The notes beneath the pieces are model-generated. The model was given only the letters and a program-made list of their open reading frames with translations, searched no databases and had not been told where the DNA came from. Shown here piece after piece: positions 10,967 through 22,519 of a DNA stretch of 64,000 nt. The stretch is from NCBI GenBank assembly GCA_905160935.1, contig CAJHZI010000515.1:273501-337500 (forward strand), in the 5' to 3' direction. Made by a program: the position numbers and the translations under genes. Source of the DNA: Enchytraeus crypticus. Lineage: Eukaryota; Annelida; Clitellata; Enchytraeida; Enchytraeidae. Positions within the stretch are counted from its first letter, which is position 1. The number at the start of each line of letters is the position of its first letter.

Positions 10967-11099
10967 AGCTAACGCTAAAGCTAATGTTAGAGTCAGTTTC
11001 CTCACTCGAAACAATGTCAGTGACGGGCCAGCCCAGGATTTTAACCCCGCACATGCTAATCCGTTGTCGAATACCTTACCGACATCGCTACCGGCTCCA
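10967..11099 (-). mobile_element. SINE-1 copy
   Basis: Degraded minus-strand copy with the TCAGTTTCCTCACTCGAAA block, the B-box region and CATCGCTACCGGCTCCA at its 5' end. Confidence 0.87.
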
Positions 11100-11438
11100 T
11101 ATTTCTAGATCTCGAATGACAAGAGCTCTTCGGACTAATTCTGGTAAAATTAACTTTAAAACATCTTGCTTACATGTAAGCCATTGTTTTTATAATCTCT
11201 TCTGATATGAACAAAAAATGATTAAATACCTTTCAAAATTGTTCTGCAGCTTCTGAGAATATTTAGTAAAACTTAAATATTCGAAATAAAATATTCAATT
11301 AAGTCGTGAACACTACTTAATGGCAAATGAAATAATTAAAGACATTGAACATTAATGGTTCGAATGTTCACTTGCAACAAGAAATATATTGTCTAACAGC
11401 CGGGAAGTCTTTCGTATTTGCTACTCATCACTTTGTAT

Positions 11439-11440
11439 TT

Positions 11441-11522
<82 letters not shown>

Positions 11523-11640
11523 TAATCAATCAATTAATCAATCAATCAATCAATAAGAATTTAACTAGCATCATAACTCTATCGTTAACCCCAGTTCAAC
11601 CAGGGTCGGGGATGCGAATAATCCTCCTTGTTACTTTGTG
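11439..11640 (-). repeat. (TCA)n/(CAAT)n microsatellite joined to a tail-3 LINE end
   Basis: A TCA run (about 11439-11490) passes into CAAT repeats (to about 11555). Then comes 'aataagaatttaac' and, on the minus strand, 'atccccgaccctggttgaac', the tail-3 3' end. Microsatellite and retroposon tail are continuous, as at 60570-60630. Confidence 0.75.
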
Positions 11641-11989
11641 TCTATATGTCTTTGAAAAAAAAATATATATGTACATTATAAGAAAATAGACCAAAACACA
11701 TTTGTAAAGTTCAAGATTAATGAATTCAACATTTAAGTAAAAAAAAATCTTTTTTGACAGAACAGTAGATTCTAAAGAAAAGGAAATGAATTGACGCTAA
11801 GTAAAAGCACATAACTAACTCCGTTAGAACTTATGGGTCAGTCTATTAATACCTATTTCTTATTTTAAAATATGTAATTCTATAATAATATAATCGCCTA
11901 ATGTTATTAAATATTAGGCGATTTTGTATAACACAACAGATCAATTGATTAAAAAAATAAATGCATGTAAGTCTAGTAAAGATCAATCC
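11641..11989. other. Probable 3' flank of the RhoGEF gene
   Basis: AT-rich and just downstream of the minus-strand stop codon at 12442. It should contain the 3' UTR and polyadenylation site, but no single AATAAA is convincing enough to choose. Confidence 0.35.
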
Positions 11990-12484
11990 TTTCACTGGTA
12001 ACGTTTGGCTGAAGAGAATCCGAATTAAAAGTCACTGGAAACGTCTGGCTGAAGGAGAACGAGAACTAAAAGTCATTGGTAACGTCTGGCTGAAAGAGAA
12101 CCAGAACTAAAAGTCACTGGTAACGTTTGGCTGAAGAAGAACGAAAACTAAAAGTCATTGGTAGCGTCTGGCTGAAAGAGAACGAGAACAAGCGTCACTG
12201 ATAAAGTTTGGCTGAATGAGAACGAGAACTAAAAATCACTGATAACGCTTGGCTGAAGGAAAACTAGAAGCGAAAACTCACTGGTAATGATTGGCTGAAG
12301 GAGAACGAAAAGTAAATATCACTGATAACGTTTAGCGGAAGGAGAATAAGAACTAAAAGTCACTGGTAACGTTTGGCTGAAGAATAACGAGAACTAAAAT
12401 TCACTGATAACCTTTGACTGAAGGAAAACGATAACTAAAAATTACTGATAACGTTTGGCTGAAGGAGAACGAGAAGTAAAAGTC
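11990..12484. repeat. 41-bp minisatellite overlapping the RhoGEF stop codon
   Basis: Twelve units with starts spaced 40-42 bp (11992, 12032, 12073, 12114, 12155 and so on to 12442). The consensus includes 'ggtaacgtttggctgaagga' and GAACGAGAACTAAAAGTCACT. The last unit overlaps the 3' end of the RhoGEF coding region. Confidence 0.95.
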
Positions 12485-13266
12485 TCAGTGGACAGTGACC
12501 TCTCTCCCACTGTCTTCAGAGTCCTCCTAACCCTCAGCGACATGTGACGACAGCGCCTGAGCGCCGTGGGGGAAGCCTCGGTGGAAGTGCAGGGCGACCC
12601 CTGCAGGGACGCCCCTGCTCGGGAGGGACTATCCGGCGAGTCTCGCCTGGACAAGGGCGGTAGTCGAGGTCGACTCCTTCCGTTCATAAACCCGCCAGTA
12701 ACCGGGGTGTAAGCCAGTGGAGACACGTTACCTCCCACCGGGGAATGCCCGCCCGAATGCCAGCCAGATATGATCGCCCTCGTTGTGATCTGGACAGCTG
12801 CTGCTAGCGCGCCAGTAGCTGCACTACTGCTGCTGCTGCTGAGGAGGTGTTCGTGATGGATGGGGTCAGAGATACGTCGAGGTATCGGCAGACTAGAGGT
12901 GACAGTAGTGCCGGCATCAGATGAACAGCTGCGGATCTTCCTGCTCGCGTTAGTATCGTCCTCCGCTGGAGCGGTTCGACCTGGTATCATGACCGTCCCA
13001 GCGATGATCGAGGCGATGCCGGGACTCGATCCAACCACCAGTGGAGAGAATGCGGAGATTCCACCGGTACGAAGCTCGTGTGGATTGACTCGGATAGAAG
13101 CTCGATGACGTCGGACGGTGGAGGGTGTTGAGAGGGGAGCAGACCTCGTGATCTCTGTTTGGACGTCGCTGTCGAGGCTGCTTCCCTTGAGGACAAGGTT
13201 CTCTGCCCGCCTGCAAGCGTGCTTATATCGGCTCTGAGCCTCCTGAAGTCTGCCCAGCCAAATCTC
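12442..13266 (-). CDS. RhoGEF exon 20: PH terminal helix, Ser/Arg-rich tail and stop
   Basis: 825 nt. Acceptor TTTGCAG, then EIWLGRLQEAQSRYKHACR (the PH C-terminal helix with its Trp). A 250-residue Ser/Thr/Arg/Pro-rich tail follows with a poly-Ser run encoded by (AGC)n near 12823-12843. It is much more GC-rich than its surroundings. The last 11 codons and the stop lie in the 41-bp minisatellite. Confidence 0.9.
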   Translation of the reverse strand, partial: EIWLGRLQEAQSRYKHACRRAENLVLKGSSLDSDVQTEITRSAPLSTPSTVRRHRASIRVNPHELRTGGISAFSPLVVGSSPGIASIIAGTVMIPGRTAPAEDDTNASRKIRSCSSDAGTTVTSSLPIPRRISDPIHHEHLLSSSSSSAATGALAAAVQITTRAIISGWHSGGHSPVGGNVSPLAYTPVTGGFMNGRSRPRLPPLSRRDSPDSPSRAGASLQGSPCTSTEASPTALRRCRHMSLRVRRTLKTVGERSLSTETFTSRSPSAKRYQ

Positions 13267-16200
13267 CTGCAAATTATCAATAAATATTCAGCCAAATCTC
13301 CTGCAAATTATCAATAAATATCCAGTCAAATCTCCTGCGTTATATCGATAGTGTTATTGTTTCTCTCATATACAGTATACAGGGTGAGTAAAAAAAAGTG
13401 ATAACACCTGCAAAAAGTTTGAATGTCTCAGGCTACGGTTAACATTTTCAAATCAAACTTTTACCAAATACTAAAGTAATAATTTTTTGATTGGGTGGCC
13501 AATTTTCATCCATCTTAATCTATAGATTGGCCAGTTCTACAATTTTCAGCAGAGCAACCCCAAATTTTTACCTAAAATGGCTTTTGCTTCATTGGTAAGG
13601 GCAAATTGCACTTAATTGGCGAGGAGGAAAAGATGAACGCTCAGTATTACGTCAATACTTTACTTCCCAAGCTATTTTGAAGATTGCCATGCTCTTCTAT
13701 CAAATGGATTTATCTTTCAGCAGAATGATGCTTCGGCTCATGAGTCTGGTCATGCACAGGAATGGATCAGCGAGAGAAATCCGCATTTCATCAAGAAGAA
13801 TGAATGGCCTCCAAGCTGACCGATCAAATCCTCTGGATTTCCATGTCTGGGGAACCATGCTGCATCTCTATCAGAAGCACCAGCCGAAGCCTAAAAACAA
13901 GACAGAACTGCAGGAAGTGCTACAACCAATTTGGGAGGCACTGCCCCAAGCTGGAATCAACAATGCTGTCCTAGAGTTCAGAAAGCTACTGCAGTCCTGC
14001 GTAGCAGCTGGAGGAAAGCATATGGAATGCTGGCAGATACAACTGGTTCTTTCTGAACCACTACAACGACCCTTTTCAGGGCCAAAAAAATTAAATTAAA
14101 TCTATTTTTTATTTACAGTACATTCAAAAAGGGGGGGGGGTTGCTCGGCTGAAACTTTCACAACTGGCCAATCTATGTATTAAAATGGATGAAAATTGGT
14201 CATCGCATCACAAATTAGTCCTTTAGTAACTGGTAAAAGTTTGATCTAAAAATATTAACAATAGCCTATATAGATATTCAAACTTTTTGCAGGTGTTATC
14301 ACTTTTTTTACTCACCCTGTAGTTCTACTAATTAATTAATTAGATAGTAATTTAAATGTAATTTTTATTTAGCTTATTATTACTATTGAACTCTTTCTGT
14401 AAAGTAGTCTCGAAGACCGAGTTCGGCAATGACACTGCTATATAAGCTTCGTTGTCCATAATGATAATATTAATAATAATATCATATTACAGCGGTATTT
14501 AGGCGTAGAAGCGTCATAAAAATGCTTTTTTGCATTGCTTGCCGTCATTTTGAATGTCACAATAGCGTAGGGGTAAAGTCGTAAAGTTTCAAATGACCAA
14601 TCCTGAAGTGAATTGAACTCTCGCGGGTTCGAATCCCAGCCGCGCTACTCTGAGAGTAAAATCTCGGACATTCACTGGAATGGTTACACGGAAAACGGAC
14701 TATATTGCCTAACGGTTTAAACATGTAGTATTAAAAGTGATAGATATCGACATAGTTGATCGTTTCACTGTAATGTGTGTTTTACTTTTTATTTATTGCA
14801 TAAAGCTGGTAAAGCTAAGGTTAACGCGTAGTGAGCAACTGACTGATAAATCATGCAAACCTTGGACGCCTCACTGGGTGCCTGCACGGTGAAGACGCCA
14901 ATGATCTGTTGGAAGCGGCTGACCTGCACTAGCACGAAGGCGTTAGTGAGCACTGTAGCGGTGGAGAGACAGCCGAAGAGGATGTTGGAGCTCTGACGGT
15001 TACAGTCGTCTCTGAAGTGAGGCAGGCAGGACTCGTGATAGGTGTAGCCCTCTAGAGCCGTGTTCTCTGTGCTAGAGCTGTCGGTAGAGCTGAGCTGTTC
15101 ACCTGGTGCACAGAGGAGTAATTGATTGATTGATTATCTGATTGATTGCTTGATTGACTGAATTGCTGATTTATTCGGTAACTGATTAATTGCTTGATTA
15201 TTCACTTATTTACATGCTTATTGTTTACTTATTCATTGAATGAATGACAAATTGATTGACTGATTGATTGCTTGATTGGGTGAATTACTGATTTATTCAG
15301 TAACTGAGTGAATGCTTGATTAATTTACTTGTTCATTGACTGAATTATCATTGACTGAATGATTAATTGATTATCTGATTGATTGCTTGATTGGTTGAAT
15401 TACTGATTTATTGATTGACTGATTGATTGACTGATTGATTGATTGATTGATTGATACCTGCTATCTCTGGTGGCCTCACATCATGTATGATGAACCTGTC
15501 AAGGGCGATGGGTTGTCTGTGCACCACAAACACTACGCCATCTGTATGAGCCTTCGACTGACTGAATCCTGGACTCATGTCCGCACTAGTTGTGCCAGAT
15601 CCAGCACTGGATGACTGAGTGGCCTTCTGCTGCAAGCAGAGTATCACAGAGTATCACAGAGTATCACAGAGTATCACAGAGTATCACAGAGTATCACAGA
15701 GTATCACAGAGTATCACAGAGTATCATAGAGTATCAGAAAGTATCAGAGAGTATCAAAGAGTATCACAGAGTATCATAGAGTATCATAGAGTATCACAGA
15801 GTATCATATAGTATCATAGAGAATCATAGAGTATTACAGAGTATCTTAGAGTATCACAGAGTATCATAGAGTATCACAGAGTATCATAGAGAATCATAGA
15901 GCATCACAGAGTATCACAGAGTATCACAGAGTATCATAGAGTATCACAGAGTATCATAGAGTATCACAGAGTATCATAGAGTACCATAGAGTATCACAGA
16001 GTATCACAGAGTATCATAGAGTATCATAGAGTATCACAGAGTATCATAGAGTATCATAGAGTATCACAGAGTATCACAGAGTATCAAATAGAAAGAGATA
16101 TGATCTTGATGTATATTTAAGAGATAGAACTAGAATACCAACAGAGTATAATAGAGGTATCAAAGAGAAAGAGAAATGATCTTGATATAACGAAATGAGG

Positions 16201-17349
16201 TGTCAAATAGAAAGAGATATGATCTTGATATAGCGACACAGAGGTATCAATAGAAAGAGATATGATCTTGATATAACGACACACTAGTATCAATAGAAAG
16301 AGATATGATATTGATGTAACGACATAGAGGTATCAAATAGAAAGAGCTATTCTCTTGATATATCCAGTGTCAAGTAGGTATCAAATACTGTGAGTATGAT
16401 TTTAATATAATTCCATCCGCGTATCTACTGATGAACGGATGAACTAATAGAAAAATTAATACACGCAGATAAATTGTAAAACTGTAATATTAAACGAATG
16501 CATCTAAATTACAATTTCAAAGATGATACACACAACTACATAACATAATTTAGCTTTATTTGGCTGGAGCCAGCGGCGACGTCAGTAGGATGTTCGACCA
16601 CGGATCAGTATGTGCGGGGATTCAATCCTGGGCTCGCCCGTCAATGACATCTCTTTCGAGTGAGGAAACTGACGTTAACCTTAGCTTCACCAGCTTTTCT
16701 TTATTTAAATAATATCGAACAAGATTAACTGTTGCTCATTTACCCGTCTCGTGGCTTTTTTGATCTTCGTTAGAAGAAGAATATCGTCAAATAGGAACAT
16801 GTACATATCCACTGCCTTCGATATTTCTGAAACATATCCATTAACAAAGAGTGTCTTTATCAACAACACCTGGTGCAATTCAAAGCAAATTTTAATATTT
16901 CTAGAAAGCGTCAAAGTCGTGGAATTTCAATGACTGGTCAGTGGCTGTCGAAACTGATTCTCAGGAATTCTGGACTTTTCACCGTTCTTGATCGTTAGTG
17001 CTCATTGGACCGGACTTGGCTCAGTAGTGCTCGATTCTTTGATGTTGTTATCACTTTAAATAATCGTGGGTTTATTTTTTTGAGAGTAGAGATCAGATAA
17101 TAAAGCGGGATGCTAATTAGTAGACTTAATAATTACTAATTACTAGACTTAATTATTGTACTTATTAATTACAACTCTTCATTGTTGAGTGTAGAGTGAA
17201 GAGTAGAGACATCGAGAGAGAGAGGGAACGCACAAAAAGAGACAGTCAGACAGAGAGAGAGAATGACAGAGAGAAACAGAAAGAGACGGAAAGTGCTAGA
17301 GAAAGAGAGAGAGAGAGAGAGATACAGACAAAGAGGAACACATGAATAC

Positions 17350-17388
<39 letters not shown>

Positions 17389-17793
17389 AAGAGAGAGAGG
17401 GGGAGAAAGAGAGATTATACTGTATTATAACGCTTATCATATATTGAAGTTTTAAATTTTTTATATGTTAACGTTTATCATATATTGAGAGATACCTAGT
17501 AGTGTGACCGGCCCCTCACACAGAAGCTGCCTACGGGGACTCGTAAGTAGCTTCTCACACGGTTGTCGTGTTAATGTTAAACGTAAAAACTGTGCAAAAA
17601 TCGACAATCATACGAAAATGTCATTAGAAATTCAACGCCTTCTAGAAAACGCTGAATTAAAATAAAAATAGAAGAAGACCTTAAAAATTAAAGTGGTTTT
17701 CCTTTTTCTTCCTTAGTTGCTGTCTATTCACCTCGTACGACCCTTGCATTCTAAGACTGATCTATGCTGTAGTAGCCCGGTTACAATACTCGG

Positions 17794-17830
<37 letters not shown>

Positions 17831-19261
17831 GGTTTAACGTCCGTTTCCTCATAGAAGGATGATGTCAGAGACGTCGTATAAACATCTAATTATTAGACTT
17901 TTTTTACTAAATAGAAATAAATATTTTTTATATTTATATCTACTTGGATGAGTTGACAGCAAGCTGGATTTCTAGGTCAGAGGTCGCGGGTCTGAACGGC
18001 CGGAAAGATTCTAACATCTCAGAAATTGTAGGAAACGAAAGGTAAACTGAGCATCGTAGCTCCATATTCAAAACACCGAAAATTGCTTGCATTTTTCTAT
18101 AATTTTATTTATAATTTTATTTGTTTTAATAATTTTATTTTTTATTTTATTTCTATTTAGCTCCATGTTCAGAACACCGAAAACTTGCTTACATGATTCT
18201 ATAATTTTATTTATAATTTAATTTATTTTTTAAATTATTTTCTTCTATTATTATATTTTTATCTGATGGAAAGTCGAAATCGTCAAAATCAGAGAAAGGG
18301 ATAATTTAGAAGAAGGTCTAACCTCTGGTATGAAGGCTCGGGGTTCTAATTCTGTGATGGGCTGCCATATAATCTGCTGCTGTATCTCTTGAACTCTTTC
18401 ATAGTTCTTTAGCCACAGCATCTTAGCCTCCAAGTCGTCTAAATAAACAGCCAAGTTACATAACATAACATAACATAGTATAGCATGTATAACTTAACAT
18501 AACATAACATAGCATAGCATAGCATAGCATAGCATAGCATAACATAGCACAGCATAGCATAGCACAGCATAGCATAACATAACATATCATAACATAACAT
18601 AACATAACATAGTATAGCATAGCATAGCATAACATAGCACAGCATAGCATAGCACAGCATAGCATAGCATAACATAACATATCATAACATAACATAACAT
18701 AACATAACATAGTATAGCATGCATAACTTAACATAACATAAAATAGCATAGCATAGCATAGCATAACATAACATATCATAACATAACATAACATAACATA
18801 GCATGGCATAGCATAGCATAACATAACATAGCATTGCATAGCATTACATAACATAGCATAGCATAGCATAACGTTGCATAGCAAACATAACATAACATAT
18901 ATTTATTGTATACTAGTCGTTAATATTAGAGTTTAAGTTTTAACTAGAGATTATGCTGACAATTAGGCCGATATAATTCTTACTGATAGAGGTCTCCAGT
19001 TTCTCGATGGAGTCAGTGAGCAGCTGCTGCTCTTCAGGGTTCTCCGTGTATCGTCTGATGTTGTTGAGCAACAGAGGCAGCTTAGTACAGTGCTGCATGG
19101 GAGAGATGAGTAGATCAGTCAGCTGTAGTCTGTGACACCTCTCATCCTGACTACACCACTGTATCAATCAATCAATCAATCAATCAATGTGCTGCATGGG
19201 AGAGATGAGTAGATCAGTCAGCTGTAGTCTGTGACACCTCTCATCCTGACTACACCACTGT

Positions 19262-19303
<42 letters not shown>

Positions 19304-22300
19304 GTGCTGCATGGGAGAGATGAGTAGATCAGTCAGCTGTAGTCTGTGACACCTCTCATCCTGACTACACCACTGTGTCAATCAATCAATCAATCAATCA
19401 ATCAGTCAGTCAGTCAATCCGTCAAACAATCAATCAATATATCAATCAATCAATAACTCAACCAGTGAGTCAGTCAATCAATCATTCAATCAATCGATCC
19501 ATCAATCAAACATTTATTCCTTCAATATCTATATCACTTTATTAATCAATCAGTCAATCAATCAATCAGTGAATTAATCAAACAATCAACCAATCAATCA
19601 ATCGTTCGATAATAACATCCACTTGTGCTATGTGTACAATTAACCTTTTCAAACTCGCAGAAGTCGTCGTTTCTGCGCAGCTGCTCGAGGTAAGTGATGG
19701 CCTTGGAGTAGTTGAGGCAGTAGTCGTGATACACCTCTCCATTCCTCGTTAACTGTGCGAACTGTACCAACATCCAAGTATATAGCAACGCATTAGTAAG
19801 TATAAAGTATACGTGTAAAAGTATAAGAAAACGAATAAAAATAACAATTTAATTCTTATTTAATTCTTATTTAATTCTTATTTAATTCTTATTTAATTCT
19901 TATTTAATTCTTATTTAATTCTTATTTAATTCTTATTTAATTCTTATTTAATTCTTATTTAATTCTTATTTAATTCTTATTTAATTCTTATTTAATTCTT
20001 ATTTAATTCTTATTTAATTCTTATTTAATTCATAATAAGTCTATTGCACTTAAGTGCACAGCATGTACACTGAATGTATGATAATTGCAATTAGTATACA
20101 CAAGTCAGTACTATGCGCTTCATATTAAAACGGTTTACAACTGAAAACGTGCATTATATCATATTTGCATTATATCTTAATGTAGTTAGGTAGGCTAATG
20201 CTGCATTACATAAATTGAAACCTCCAGATGAACAATCCCTTTTTAACCCTTTATTAGAACTAGATGAACTATCGCTTTTTGAGACCCTTTATTAGAACTA
20301 GATGAACTAACCCTTTGATACGCTTTATTAGTACTAGGTGAACTAACCCTTTCGAGACCATTATTACTAAAAATGGTCTAATTAGTACTAATAATTTATT
20401 AGTACTAGGTGAACTAACTCTTTAGAGACCCTTATTAGTACTAGGTAAACTAACCCTTTTGAGACCCTTATTAGCACTAGGTGAACTAACCCTTTTGAGA
20501 CCCTTTATTAGAACTAGAAGAACTAACCGTTTATTAGAAATAGATGAACTAACCCTTTTGAGACCCTTTATTATAACAAGATGAACTTACCCGTTTGAGA
20601 CCCTTTATAAGAACTGGAGTTCTACCGAAGTCATTGACCGTGGGGTCATCCTTGAGTAGTAGGGACACAAAGTCTCTACTAAACGTATAACTCACCTGTG
20701 ACACAATAGAACCATTATGAAAAAATGTTAATATTATCAAGGAACATTTCTCAAAGCTAAGTAATTTATTAATGTATAGCTGAGGAAGGCATAGGGGCCC
20801 ACCTCGTCATAAGCAGAATTCCCCAAGAATAATGGTATATCAAAAGGACTTCATTAAAACTACTCATGTGCAAGTATTCCGAAAAAAACGAGAAGGGAGG
20901 CTTGCTTAAGGCTGTCAGCCCGACTATATCGAAAACTGCGTTTAAACCTTGTTTTCGTCAATACTAATAGTATTAGTATTGATTAATAATTAATAATATT
21001 AATATTAATTATTAATACTAATATAAAATTATTAATATTACTTTTAAGTATTAATATAAATATTAAATAATTAATATTATTATTAATTAATAATTAATAT
21101 TATTAGTTGTAATAATTAATATAATTATTATTTAATAATTAATATTATTAGTTGTAATAATTAATATAATTATTATTTAATAATTAATATTATTAGTTGT
21201 AATAATTAATATAATTATTATTTAATAATTAATATAATTATTAATTAATAATTAATATTATTAGTTGTAATAATTAATATAATTATTAATTAATAATTAA
21301 TATTATTAGTTGTAATAATTAATATAATTATTAATTAATAATTAATATTATTAGTTGTAATAATTAATATAATTACAACTAGCTCAATGCTACTCTGAAC
21401 TCACGTAGCAGAGCTCGTCGAGGTTCCCATAGAGCTCCTGTGGCTCAGTGAACATGAGGTAGCCCTCCACCTGCACCTTCTTCATCGGCTCCATGAAACA
21501 CTGAAACATGCAACAACGAAACACTGAAACATGCAACAACGAAACACTGAAGCATGGAACAACGAAACACTGAAGCATGGAACAACGAAACACTGAAGCA
21601 TGGAAAAACGAAACACTGAAGCATGGACACAACGAAACACTGAAACATGCAACAACGAAACACTGAAGCATGGAACAACGAAACACTGAAGCATGGAAAA
21701 ACGAAACACTGAAGCATGGACACAACGAAACACTGAAACATGCAACAACGAAACACTGAAGCATGGAACAACGAAACACTGAAGCATGGAAAAACGAAAC
21801 ACTGAAGCATGGACACAACGAAACACTGAAACATGCAACAACGAAACACTGAAACATGGAACAGCGAAGCATTCAAACAAGACATGAAACACTAAAACAA
21901 TACGTGAAACACTGAAACCAAGGGACAAATTAGTGCTATCTATCATCACGGACGGGAACTACACTTGTAAAGACTTGGTACATGGACTCACGTGCTTGAG
22001 AGCCATGAGATGATCGATGAGAAAGACGCACTCGCTCTGGAAGAGTTCCCACACAGCCTCTCTCCTCTTCCTCTCACACTCCGAGATCCTCATGTCCTGT
22101 TCCGGGTCCTCCTTGTCCGTACTGGCTATCAGATCCATCCAGTGAGCGTTCTGCGCAGACAAAAGAGGAAGACCGAGACTCGATAATTAGTGAAACTACA
22201 CCGAGTGAGATTGCCTGAACTAAAATTAATCAAAAGTATGGTTACCAATCGAAAATAAAATGTTAATATTCTTTATATTGATATTAAACTACACAATTTA

Positions 22301-22467
22301 ATGTTAATCGTAAACAATCGCTGAACAATTACTATAATTATTAATTATTGATATAATTCTCGATTGTATAGGCTTCAAATATTTTGTGAAAATATAAATA
22401 TTATTATGAATTTTAGAAGGCAAAGTTAAGGTCTTACTGTTTTTTAGTTTTACTGAGAAAGGGAGAG

Positions 22468-22519
<52 letters not shown>

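Noticed and set aside
12860-13295. Other long frames overlapping exon 20 on both strands
   Set aside because: GC-rich coding sequence of exon 20 leaves shadow frames. The PH helix, acceptor and phase fix the real frame.
15590-15811. Plus-strand frame with repeated SITEYHRV
   Set aside because: The 10-bp GAGTATCACA array read in one frame, opposite to exon 18.
17940-18040. tRNA-like or SINE-like stretch with GGTCGCGGGTCTGAACGG
   Set aside because: Resembles a B box only loosely, has no second copy in the window and no tail. Not supported.
18439-18893. Overlapping long minus-strand open frames rich in Met-Leu-Cys-Tyr
   Set aside because: Produced by the CATAA/CATAG satellite, which lacks stops on the minus strand. 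No gene features.
21390-21949. Three overlapping minus-strand frames of about 150 codons (Cys/Phe/Val repeats)
   Set aside because: They are the 23-bp splice-site array read through in each frame. Only the terminal part (exon 11) is protein coding by homology.
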